DNA from: Bacteroides sp. 224
GTDB taxonomy: Bacteria > Bacteroidota > Bacteroidia > Bacteroidales > Bacteroidaceae
Length of the DNA stretch: 64,000 nucleotides
Assembly: GCF_010500995.1 (NCBI RefSeq)
Contig: NZ_QVMK01000019.1
Coordinates: 76,993 to 140,992 of the forward strand
Reading direction: 5' to 3'
This document shows, piece by piece, positions 34,966 to 43,676 of this stretch (position 1 is the first letter of the stretch; every line of letters starts with the position of its first letter). The notes below the pieces were generated by a model. That model did not search any database, was not told the DNA's origin, and worked only from the letters and a program-made list of their open reading frames with translations. The position numbers and the translations under genes are program-made.

Positions 34966-37900
34966 ATGAAGAGACAGTTAGTGCTATTATTATTCTGCTT
35001 TTTAGGAAGTTTGGGGTTAATAATTGCCCAAACAATATCCGTCAATGGTATTGTTATTTCCGAAGAAGACAATGAGCCTGTAATAGGCGCATCAATATTA
35101 GTTACAGGTACATCAATAGGTACCATAACCGATATGAATGGTAAGTTTTCAATTTCTAATATTCCTAATTCTGCTAAAACATTGCAGGTTTCGTTTGTAG
35201 GAATGAAGACTATGGAAGCAACTATTAAGCCGGGATTTATAAAAATTGTATTGAAGGCCGACTCTGAAGTATTGGATGAAGTAGTAGTGACAGGTCTAAC
35301 CAAAGTAGACAAACGCTTATTTACAGGAGCCACCGACCAGCTAAAAGCACAAGATATCAAATTAGATGGTGTGGCCGATATCAGTCGCGCTTTAGAAGGG
35401 CGTTCCGCAGGTGTTTCCGTACAGAATGTATCCGGAACTTTTGGTACAGCTCCTAAAATCCTGGTGCGTGGTGCTACCTCCATTTATGGAAGTTCCAAGC
35501 CACTGTGGGTAGTTGATGGAGTAATTATGGAAGATATCGTTGAAATAAATGCCGACGAATTATCATCCGGAGATGCTATCACATTAATAAGCTCTACCAT
35601 AGCAGGACTAAATGCCGACGATATTGAGGATTTCCAAATATTAAAAGACGGTTCGGCTACATCCATATACGGTGCTCGTGCCATGGCCGGGGTAATTGTT
35701 ATCACTACCAAAAAAGGACGACCAGGCATCAGCCGCATTAGCTATACCGGAGAATACTCCATGCGTTTAAAGCCGAGCTACCAAAACTTTAATATCCTCA
35801 ATTCACAAGAACAGATGGGTATTTATCAGGAACTTCGGAATAAAGGATGGCTTAACTTTGCAGAAACCGCACGAAGTTCAGAAAGCGGAGTTTACGGAAA
35901 ATTGTACGAACTTACAAATTCTTATAATGCATCATCAGGCATGTTTGGTATAGTTAATCTTGATGAAATTCAGAACTTATACTTACGCCAGGCCGAAATG
36001 AGAAACACCAATTGGTTTGATGAATTATTCAATACCAATATAATGCATAACCACTCTGTAAGTATATCCACGGGTACGGAGAAAGCATCTGTTTATGCTT
36101 CGCTTAGTGCAATGATTGATCCGGGTTGGTATAAGCAAAGTAAAACAAACCGCTTTACAGGAAACATAAACACCTCTTATCGCATTCGCGAAAACCTGAC
36201 GGCCAATTTATTAATGAATGCATCCTATCGTAAACAAAAGGCTCCGGGAACTCTCAGCCAGGATGTAGACGCAGTAAATGGTACAGTTAAACGCGATTTC
36301 GATATCAATCCTTATAGCTATGCATTAAATTCATCGCGTGCGCTGGATCCCAATACTTATTATACAAGTAATTATGCTCCATTCAATATTCAAAACGAGT
36401 TAGATCAGAATAACATGGAGTTAAATATAACCAACCTGAAATTCCAAGGAGAATTAAGTTGGGACATCATTCCGGCCCTAAAGGTATCGGTACTTGGTGC
36501 ATTGAAGTATAATGCTTCTTCTCAGGAACATCGGATTAAAGACGGATCTAATCAGGCAATGGCTTATCGTGCTATGGACGATCCAAACATCAGAGACAAA
36601 AATCCGTTGTTATATACAGATCCGGACAATCCTTATGCATTGCCTATATCTGTTTTACCACAAGGTGGAATATATCAACGCCGCGACAATAAAATGTTAG
36701 GTTATGATTTCCGTGCCAGTATTGCGTGGAACAAGGTGATTAATACGCATCACATTACTAACTTCAATGGAGGGATGGAGGTAAACTCTGTCGACCGCGA
36801 TCAAACATTCTTCAATGGCTGGGGAGTGGAATATGAAATGGGAGTAACTCCATTCTATATTTATGAATTCTTCAAAAAAGGAGTAGAGTACAACGATAGT
36901 TATTACTCCATAACCACACAACGTAATCGCAGTGCTGCTTTCTATGCAAATCCTACTTATTCGTATCAAGGAAAGTACACGCTATCGGGCACAGTTCGTT
37001 ACGAAGGCACCAACCGACTTGGAAAGTCTAAAAGTGCCCGTTGGTTACCTACATGGAATATCTCCGGGTTATGGAATGTACACGAGGAAAAGTTCTTTAA
37101 ATCAATGAACACTGTATTATCTCATTTAACCCTTAAAGCATCTTACAGCTTGACCGGCGATAACCCTCCGGGCAATGTAACTAATTCTGAGATCATTATT
37201 AAAAGCACCAAAACCAACAGGCCCAATGCGGATTTAACGGAAAACGCGCTTGCCATTGAAGAGTTAGAGAACAGTGAACTAACCTACGAAAAGAAGCATG
37301 AGTTTAACATTGGAGCAGAACTTGGCTTTCTTAAAAACAGAATTAATCTTGTATTCGATTGGTACACCCGAAACAATCATGATTTAATTGGGCTCATAAA
37401 CACACAAGGTTCGGGAGGAAATATCAATAAATTTGCAAACATAGCAGATATGAAATCTCAGGGAGTTGAGTTTACGCTTTCGACTAAAAATATCATCGAA
37501 AAGAGTTTCTCCTGGAGTACAGACCTTACATTCTCTTACTCCAAAACCAAAGTTACAGACCTGCAAACAAGAACACGAGCCATAGATTTAATAACAGGTA
37601 GCGGATTTGCTATGGAAGGATATCCGCAAAGAGGATTATTCTCTTTCCGGTTTGGCGGATTAACCGAAGATGGTATGCCCATTATCGTAGACGAAAAAGG
37701 AGATCCGATTACAGCCGAGGATATTAATTTTCAGGAAAGAGAGAATTTGAGCTTCCTGAAATACGAAGGTCCTACTACTCCAACGGTTAATGGCGGTTTA
37801 GGAAATGTATTCAGGTATAAAAACCTACGATTGAATGTTTTTGTAACTTATGCCTTTGGCAACAAGATACGCCTCGACCCTGTATTCAAAAGCAAATACA

Positions 37901-38292
37901 ATGATTTATCGTCCATGCCGAAAGAGTTTAAGAATCGTTGGATGATGTCCGGAGACGAATCCAAAACAAATGTACCGGTTATAATAAGCAAACCGCAATT
38001 AAGCGCTAACTCCAATTTAACGAAATTGTATAATGCTTATAACTACACTGATGTACGTATTGCAGACGGAGACTTTATCAGAATGAAGGAAATTTCTCTT
38101 ACTTATGATCTTCCCAAGAGAATCATATCGAAATATGTAGAAAGTGCATCCGTAAAATTACAGGCTACCAATCTATTCCTGATATATTCAGACTCAAAAC
38201 TGAATGGACAAGATCCGGAATTCTTCCGTTCGGGAGGAGTTTCTGCCCCTGTACCCAAGCAGTTTACGATGACTTTAAGATTAGGTTTTTAA
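34966..38292 (+). CDS. SusC/RagA-family TonB-dependent outer-membrane transporter
   Basis: 1108 residues. Signal peptide MKRQLVLLLFCFLGSLGLIIAQ; carboxypeptidase-D-like domain at residues about 25-110 (VNGIVISEEDNEPVIGASILVTGT), without an N-terminal STN domain, so no transmembrane signalling to an anti-sigma factor is expected. The plug domain follows (DISRALEGRSAGVSVQ, ILVRGATSIYGSSKPLWVVDGV, IEDFQILKDGSATSIYGARAMAGVIVITTKKG), then a 22-strand barrel ending in the TMTLRLGF outer-membrane signal. It would import a substrate captured by the SusD partner, powered by TonB. The neighbours below suggest peptides rather than glycans. Confidence 0.95.
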   Translation: MKRQLVLLLFCFLGSLGLIIAQTISVNGIVISEEDNEPVIGASILVTGTSIGTITDMNGKFSISNIPNSAKTLQVSFVGMKTMEATIKPGFIKIVLKADSEVLDEVVVTGLTKVDKRLFTGATDQLKAQDIKLDGVADISRALEGRSAGVSVQNVSGTFGTAPKILVRGATSIYGSSKPLWVVDGVIMEDIVEINADELSSGDAITLISSTIAGLNADDIEDFQILKDGSATSIYGARAMAGVIVITTKKGRPGISRISYTGEYSMRLKPSYQNFNILNSQEQMGIYQELRNKGWLNFAETARSSESGVYGKLYELTNSYNASSGMFGIVNLDEIQNLYLRQAEMRNTNWFDELFNTNIMHNHSVSISTGTEKASVYASLSAMIDPGWYKQSKTNRFTGNINTSYRIRENLTANLLMNASYRKQKAPGTLSQDVDAVNGTVKRDFDINPYSYALNSSRALDPNTYYTSNYAPFNIQNELDQNNMELNITNLKFQGELSWDIIPALKVSVLGALKYNASSQEHRIKDGSNQAMAYRAMDDPNIRDKNPLLYTDPDNPYALPISVLPQGGIYQRRDNKMLGYDFRASIAWNKVINTHHITNFNGGMEVNSVDRDQTFFNGWGVEYEMGVTPFYIYEFFKKGVEYNDSYYSITTQRNRSAAFYANPTYSYQGKYTLSGTVRYEGTNRLGKSKSARWLPTWNISGLWNVHEEKFFKSMNTVLSHLTLKASYSLTGDNPPGNVTNSEIIIKSTKTNRPNADLTENALAIEELENSELTYEKKHEFNIGAELGFLKNRINLVFDWYTRNNHDLIGLINTQGSGGNINKFANIADMKSQGVEFTLSTKNIIEKSFSWSTDLTFSYSKTKVTDLQTRTRAIDLITGSGFAMEGYPQRGLFSFRFGGLTEDGMPIIVDEKGDPITAEDINFQERENLSFLKYEGPTTPTVNGGLGNVFRYKNLRLNVFVTYAFGNKIRLDPVFKSKYNDLSSMPKEFKNRWMMSGDESKTNVPVIISKPQLSANSNLTKLYNAYNYTDVRIADGDFIRMKEISLTYDLPKRIISKYVESASVKLQATNLFLIYSDSKLNGQDPEFFRSGGVSAPVPKQFTMTLRLGF

Positions 38293-38313
38293 CTCTAAAA
38301 ATGATGATTTAAT

Positions 38314-39852
38314 ATGAAAAAGATTATATACATACTATCAGGAATACTTTTCTTTGGAGTTACATCATGCAACGACTTCTTAGATGAAGTACCGGACGAC
38401 AGAACAGAGATTGACTCGCAAGAGAAAGTAAAACGATTACTAATTACAGCATACCCGGAAAGTTCGTACATGTATATGGGCGAAATAATGTCCGACAATA
38501 CAGACGAAACGGATGGTAACCGAAGTTATGACGTTCTGCAAAGAGAACTTTATGAGTGGGGGAAAATAACCGATGTGTACTCAGACAGTCCAACCGATTA
38601 TTGGGAGAAATGCTATTTAGCTATTGCTACAGCCAATGTAGCATTGGAGGCTATAGAAAAACTGGGCAATGGCAAAGAATTAAATCCTCAAAAGGGAGAA
38701 GCCTTGGTATGTCGTGCTTATGCGCATTTTCTATTGGTTAATATATTCAGTAAGCATTACTGTTCTACCAGTGAATCGGACATGGGAATTCCTTATGTTA
38801 CCAAACCGGAGACTACTGTAAAGCCTACCTATAACAGAGGAACAGTAGCAGAAGTATATAAAAAGATAGAAAAGGACTTACTGGAGGGCATCTCTCTGAT
38901 AGACGACGGCAGTTATTCGGTAAAAAAATACCATTTTAATAAGGATGCTGCTCATGCTTTCGCTGCACGCTTTTATTTATATTACCGAAACTACGACAAG
39001 GTTATAGAATACGCAAATAAAGTATTGGGTAAAGGAGATGCCGCCGCATCTGCCGTACGAAACTGGAGTGCAATCGGTGCTTTATCTACCAATGGAAACC
39101 TCCAACCGAATGCATATATTGATGTAAACGATCCGGCGGTATTATTAAATGTATCAGCAATCTCTTCTTGGGGAGCAGTAAATGGACCTTTTGCCGGAAT
39201 AGGAGCTAAATACACTCACAATCAGCTAATAAGCTCTTCCGAAACCATTCAATCCACTACTCCGTGGGGAAGTGACAACGCCCATTATGGAACATTTTGG
39301 AATGACGAGGTAAATAAACTCATGGTTCGGAAAATAGGTTACTACTTCAAGGTTACAGATGCAGCAACTCAAACAGGCTATATCTATAATATACAAGTTG
39401 CATTCAGCACAGATGAAACATTATTATGTAGAGCAGAAGCCTATATCATGAAGAAGCAATACGATGAAGCCGTTCGCGATTTGAACATATTCATGACTGC
39501 CTTTACGGATGGAGAAGCTGTCAGTCGTTCTGACATACAGGACTTTTATAACGGAATCGACCTTTATGAGCCAACTATACCAACGGTTAAAAAGGAGATC
39601 AATCCCGACTTCACAGTAGAAGAAGGAGAACAGAAAAACCTTATTTACTGCCTTCTTCATGTCAGACGTATGTTAACCCTGCACGAAGGATTAAGATGGT
39701 TTGATATTAAACGTTATGGAATAGAAATTCACAGGCGTTTAATCGGCAATAATATTGTAGTTACGGATACTATGCAGAAAGATGATTTACGTAAAGTATT
39801 ACGGCTACCTGCCGACGTCTCTGATGCGGGTTTACCCGATAACCCCAGATAA
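38314..39852 (+). CDS. SusD/RagB-family substrate-binding lipoprotein
   Basis: 512 residues. Lipoprotein signal ends at GVTSC, followed by NDFLDEVPDDRTEIDS, the usual SusD opening. TPR-like helices include EALVCRAYAHFLLVNIFSKHY, and the C-terminus has RRMLTLHEGLRWFDIKRYGIEIHR, a strong family motif. It lies 21 nt after susC and forms the lid on the transporter at the cell surface. No glycoside hydrolase is nearby, which argues against a polysaccharide locus. Confidence 0.95.
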   Translation: MKKIIYILSGILFFGVTSCNDFLDEVPDDRTEIDSQEKVKRLLITAYPESSYMYMGEIMSDNTDETDGNRSYDVLQRELYEWGKITDVYSDSPTDYWEKCYLAIATANVALEAIEKLGNGKELNPQKGEALVCRAYAHFLLVNIFSKHYCSTSESDMGIPYVTKPETTVKPTYNRGTVAEVYKKIEKDLLEGISLIDDGSYSVKKYHFNKDAAHAFAARFYLYYRNYDKVIEYANKVLGKGDAAASAVRNWSAIGALSTNGNLQPNAYIDVNDPAVLLNVSAISSWGAVNGPFAGIGAKYTHNQLISSSETIQSTTPWGSDNAHYGTFWNDEVNKLMVRKIGYYFKVTDAATQTGYIYNIQVAFSTDETLLCRAEAYIMKKQYDEAVRDLNIFMTAFTDGEAVSRSDIQDFYNGIDLYEPTIPTVKKEINPDFTVEEGEQKNLIYCLLHVRRMLTLHEGLRWFDIKRYGIEIHRRLIGNNIVVTDTMQKDDLRKVLRLPADVSDAGLPDNPR

Positions 39853-39879
39853 TCTTTACTCATTTAAATCGTAGTAATT

Positions 39880-40755
39880 ATGAATAAAATAATATACCTA
39901 CTCACTTTTATTTGTTTCGCAAGCTTGTGGACATCTTGCAGTGATGATGAACCCGGCAAAAACAGTATCTTTGATACAGACCCTCCTGCCAGGAATGAAT
40001 TCGACTTATGGCTATTGGAGAACTTTACCTATCCTTATAACATCAATTTTAAATATAGGATGGAACATATAGAGTCTTCGCAGACTCACACATTAGTTCC
40101 GGCCGAATATAACAAATCCATAGCCTTAGCTAAACTGGTAAAATACTTATGGTTGGAAGTATATGATGAAGCCGCAGGAGTGCACTTTACCAGATCTTAT
40201 ATACCACGCATCATACATCTTATTGGTTCTGCTGCCTATAACTCCAACAAAACAATGGTTCTCGGCACAGCCGAAGGTGGCTTAAAAGTAACCTTATACA
40301 TGGTGAATGATTTAGATGTGGATAATGTTTCCATCGACTTCTTGAATACGTATTACTTTAAAACAATGCACCATGAGTTTAACCATATATTAACTCAGAA
40401 AAAGAAGTACGATCCTGATTTCCAGAGAATATCCGAAGCTGATTATATTAGTTCGAACTGGTATCAGGAAACAAATGAAACAGCTCACGAATTAGGATTT
40501 GTATCCAATTATGCCATGAAAGAGTATAATGAAGATTTTGCCGAGATCTTTGCTGTTTATCTTACCAGTACTCAGGCAGAATGGGATGCTATATTAGATA
40601 CTGCCGGAGAAACAGGAGCACCTATCATACTCAAGAAATTCAATATCGTTAAGAAATACCTGGCAGATTCATGGGACATTGATTTCGATGAATTGCGCAA
40701 CATCGTTCAAAGAAGATCCGGAGAGATTTACGAATTGGATTTAAAGAACTTATAA
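39880..40755 (+). CDS. Zinc metallohydrolase lipoprotein of SusC/D-type loci (LP_HExxH)
   Basis: 291 residues. Signal peptide and lipobox end at LWTSC. The zinc motif is MHHEFNHIL (HExxH), with a possible third ligand glutamate in EDFAEIFAVYL some 80 residues later. This matches the substrate-import-associated zinc metallohydrolase lipoproteins that accompany RagA/RagB-type pairs (TIGR04549 type). It may cut peptides at the cell surface for import. It is third in the five-gene operon, 27 nt after susD. Confidence 0.88.
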   Translation: MNKIIYLLTFICFASLWTSCSDDEPGKNSIFDTDPPARNEFDLWLLENFTYPYNINFKYRMEHIESSQTHTLVPAEYNKSIALAKLVKYLWLEVYDEAAGVHFTRSYIPRIIHLIGSAAYNSNKTMVLGTAEGGLKVTLYMVNDLDVDNVSIDFLNTYYFKTMHHEFNHILTQKKKYDPDFQRISEADYISSNWYQETNETAHELGFVSNYAMKEYNEDFAEIFAVYLTSTQAEWDAILDTAGETGAPIILKKFNIVKKYLADSWDIDFDELRNIVQRRSGEIYELDLKNL

Positions 40756-40765
40756 TAAGATTACT

Positions 40766-42040
40766 ATGAAGAAGTATATATATCTACTATTTATTTCCAT
40801 CGGTCTTATTTCGATGCAATCATGTTCGAATGATGAAGATGAGATATTCGATGTATCTGCAGCCGAAAGAATAGCTGCGGCATTGAAGGAATATCAAAAA
40901 GTGTTAGTCTCCGCAGAAAACGGATGGTTGATGGAATATTATGCAGAAAAAGAACCGGCTAAAATGGGAGGTTTCACTTATTTCTGCAAATTCGATACGG
41001 AAGGTAAAGTAACCATGGCAACAGAAGTAATGACTTCTCAACTGCCGGGAACCAAAGTTACTTCTCTTTATAAATTGATTGCCGATACAGGACCGGTTTT
41101 AACCTTCGATACCTATAATGAATTATTCCATATCTTCTCGGAGCCTTTAGGAAGCGGAGATATAGACGGCCATGCCGGTGATTATGAATTTATAATCATG
41201 GACGTTACTCCGCAAAGAATTGAAATGAAAGGGAAAAAATATGGAAACAGGATTGTTTTGAAAGCCGTAAGCCCGGAAGTAAAATGGGAAGACTATATTA
41301 ATGATGTCATAGAAATGGCCGAAGATAATTACTATCCGGCTTACCATATAAAAATAAACGGAGCGGTAGTAGCCTCTGCCACACACTCTTATAATACAAG
41401 GCTTTTTAGTTTTACAGATGCCAACAACCACCATTTTGCCCAACAAAATGCTATAATCACAGATAAAGGATTTACGTTCTATAACCCTGTAGATATTCAT
41501 GGCACCTGCATTCAGAACTTTGAATGGAATCCCGATCAGTCAATTTATCAGTGTACAGATAATGCTACTGTTACGCTTGAAGGCTTCTATCCCGATGATT
41601 ATCTCTATTATAATGATTATATGGGTACTTACACACTTACATATAATGACTTTGACGGGGTGTTTCACACAAGAAAAGTAACATTAATTGCTGATATTGA
41701 GAATAAAACCTTTATTCTGAAAGGTGCAGGAGACTGGGACTACACAATGAATTATGATCGTACCACCGGATTAACACACATTACTTCACAATTTCTGGAA
41801 GAATGGAACGGATATTCTATGTATGTTTATAGTTGGTTGGGCGATATGTATTTTGATTCGGGTAAAAGTTATCAATATATAGGGTACAATGTATCGAATG
41901 CAAGTAAATTAACCTTAGAGTTTCGATCTAACAAACTGGGGACTGATCATATCGGATTCTTTCTTATTGCCTATAAAGATGAATACTATATATATGATGA
42001 AACCCATTTCTACTCAAACATGAAAATGGTGAAACAATAA
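40766..42040 (+). CDS. DUF4302-type lipoprotein
   Basis: 424 residues with a lipoprotein signal (LISMQSC followed by SNDEDEIFD). The N-terminal AERIAAALKEYQKVLVSAENGWLMEYY segment is characteristic of DUF4302, a family found in SusC/D loci with zinc metallohydrolase lipoproteins. The remainder is beta-rich with many aromatic residues, consistent with a surface ligand-binding protein. It lies 10 nt after the metallohydrolase gene. No catalytic motif was seen. Confidence 0.82.
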   Translation: MKKYIYLLFISIGLISMQSCSNDEDEIFDVSAAERIAAALKEYQKVLVSAENGWLMEYYAEKEPAKMGGFTYFCKFDTEGKVTMATEVMTSQLPGTKVTSLYKLIADTGPVLTFDTYNELFHIFSEPLGSGDIDGHAGDYEFIIMDVTPQRIEMKGKKYGNRIVLKAVSPEVKWEDYINDVIEMAEDNYYPAYHIKINGAVVASATHSYNTRLFSFTDANNHHFAQQNAIITDKGFTFYNPVDIHGTCIQNFEWNPDQSIYQCTDNATVTLEGFYPDDYLYYNDYMGTYTLTYNDFDGVFHTRKVTLIADIENKTFILKGAGDWDYTMNYDRTTGLTHITSQFLEEWNGYSMYVYSWLGDMYFDSGKSYQYIGYNVSNASKLTLEFRSNKLGTDHIGFFLIAYKDEYYIYDETHFYSNMKMVKQ

Positions 42041-42051
42041 CAGAATATATT

Positions 42052-43092
42052 ATGAAAAGAATATTTAATCTATCTATAATGATATTGGTTGCAATATCGT
42101 GCATAAGATGTAGCAGCGATGATGATCCGCTTACCGGCAGCCTTAAAATAATAGAATCGGATGTTACATTTAATGCTGAAATGGCTAAAGGGTCAATCAT
42201 TATCGAAAGCATCCATGCTATTGAAGCAAAATCAAATAAAGATTGGTGTACTGTAAGCACATCCGGAAATGTAGTACATGTTGATGTTACCACCAATATT
42301 GCTTATGAAGGAAGAAATGCCTTAATCACAGTAAGCAACGGCTATGAATCAATAAATATTCCTGTAACACAACAAGGAGCCGTTTTAATGATTGATAATT
42401 ATGAGGCTATAAACTTTTCGGTTTATAATGGAGGAGAAACCATCATAAAGTACAAATCGAATCTGCCTGTGACTATTGAAACAGAAGACGAGTGGATTAA
42501 TTACAAAGTAATTGATGATAACTCTATCTCTATTACTGTGGAAAGTACTACAAAACCCAGAAAAGGAATGATAACCTTAGTAAACGACAATAAATCGGTT
42601 GACGTTGAAGTAAAGCAGTTGGGAACATTTCAGGATTTAGTAGGTTCATGGCAACTATTCTATTATGATATGAAAGGAAAATTGAGTGTTGCCAATGTAA
42701 CACTCGTCGGTAATAAGGATGGAGAATCATTTACTTTGGTTGGAATTCCCCCATATAATGCAAAAGCTATGGTTTCTTTCGAAGAGAAAAGCAGTACATT
42801 AACCATTAATGCAGGGCAATATTTGGGCTATAACGGACAGCACTATCTCTATCTGACTATACAAGATCCGGTTAAAGGAAACTTCACATCCAATTCGGCC
42901 TTTTATTATACCGGTCTTACAGATCTTAACACCGGAATCGATGCATGGGTTTATTCTTTTGTAGACAGTGGTAGCTGGTCGGGATATCAAATCAATGCAC
43001 TTGGGGTATCTGCATATAATGCAAAACTACCGGACGGCAAATATGTTGGCGACTATGCAAGGCTACAATATTGCATGTTGATAAGACAGTAA
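42052..43092 (+). CDS. BACON-domain surface lipoprotein
   Basis: 346 residues. The signal ends near CIRCSSDDD (lipobox). Residues about 35-110 and 115-190 look like two BACON domains: each carries a tryptophan strand (KDWCTVSTSGN and EDEWINYKVIDDNS) and ends in a strand such as INIPVTQQGA or VDVEVKQLGT. The C-terminal 150 residues form a further beta-rich domain with GSWQLFYYD. BACON domains bind mucin-like or carbohydrate ligands or act as spacers. It is the last gene of the import operon. Confidence 0.82.
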   Translation: MKRIFNLSIMILVAISCIRCSSDDDPLTGSLKIIESDVTFNAEMAKGSIIIESIHAIEAKSNKDWCTVSTSGNVVHVDVTTNIAYEGRNALITVSNGYESINIPVTQQGAVLMIDNYEAINFSVYNGGETIIKYKSNLPVTIETEDEWINYKVIDDNSISITVESTTKPRKGMITLVNDNKSVDVEVKQLGTFQDLVGSWQLFYYDMKGKLSVANVTLVGNKDGESFTLVGIPPYNAKAMVSFEEKSSTLTINAGQYLGYNGQHYLYLTIQDPVKGNFTSNSAFYYTGLTDLNTGIDAWVYSFVDSGSWSGYQINALGVSAYNAKLPDGKYVGDYARLQYCMLIRQ

Positions 43093-43161
43093 ATAGGAAT
43101 AAAGACACTGAGGGTGTGTCTAAATTTGCACCATGCATAACTTCATGACACACTTTCATCC

Positions 43162-43239
43162 TTCTCTCTACATCCTCCCTATATCCCCCTCATAATACCC
43201 AATCAGCACTGGCTTAAATAGGGTATTAATCTTTATCTT
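43162..43239. repeat. 78-bp direct repeat, copy 1 (orphan 3' end of speE)
   Basis: Identical to 54178-54255 except T at 43210 against C at 54226. Read on the minus strand it encodes the last residues of the SpeE-like protein (KPVLIGYYEGDIGRM) and its stop, with no gene body. The one difference is synonymous in that frame. Confidence 0.95.
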
Positions 43240-43563
43240 TCACATGATTAGGAACACACTGACATGAAGTTACTATAAAACGTTATTTAATTATTCTGGA
43301 TTAAACGTTAAATGAGCGATTGCCTAATCGCTTCACAAATGAATTCATGTCATAGGAACGATATTTTGCAACAATCGCATACAACAATCTTCTTTTACAT
43401 TTTACAAAGGATCGATGAAAACTCTAATCAGTGGTTGCTAAATAAAAAACAATGGAAATGTTTTTTCAATATTACAAAAGATAAATATCACACAAAACAT
43501 CATTGTTCTAAAGCATCCCATTAAACTCCAATCACACACCAAACCATTCAAAAAAGCTAATTT

Positions 43564-43629
43564 TGGTCAATAATTATCTATTTTTGACCAGTAATTGATC
43601 GAATAATAAATAAAAAATATATTCTTTTG
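43564..43629 (+). promoter_or_regulatory. Possible operator and promoter of the peptide cluster
   Basis: An inverted repeat TGGTCAA (43564-43570) and TTGACCA (43584-43590) lies upstream of TTCTTTTG at 43622-43629, one mismatch from TAnnTTTG. The -33 spacing is poor. The ATG of the glycosyltransferase follows 48 nt later. Weak evidence, listed because no better promoter is visible for the cluster. Confidence 0.3.
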
Positions 43630-43676
43630 CAATGAAATAAATTCAATTCAAATTACCAATTACTTAAATCAATGTT

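Larger units (their letters stand above)
43093..43676. other. Intergenic junction region at the left end of the peptide island
   Basis: 584 bp without a credible gene. It holds, in order: a GTGTGTC/GACACAC inverted repeat (43114-43120, 43147-43153) that may end the import operon; the 78-bp repeat copy; and a 10-bp inverted repeat around it (TAACTTCATG at 43138-43147, CATGAAGTTA at 43263-43272). A very AT-rich stretch with a 70-codon ORF follows that I judge to be chance. No integrase, transposase or tRNA is present. Confidence 0.6.

Noticed and set aside
43162..43239. A second, truncated spermidine synthase gene as pseudogene
   Set aside because: Only the last 24 or so codons are present and the edges coincide exactly with the direct repeat; better described as a recombination scar.
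43312..43524. 70-codon ORF upstream of the glycosyltransferase, possible extra small peptide gene
   Set aside because: No leader motif, no promoter or plausible ribosome binding site, and composition like random AT-rich sequence. No Gly-Gly site or hydrophobic pattern.
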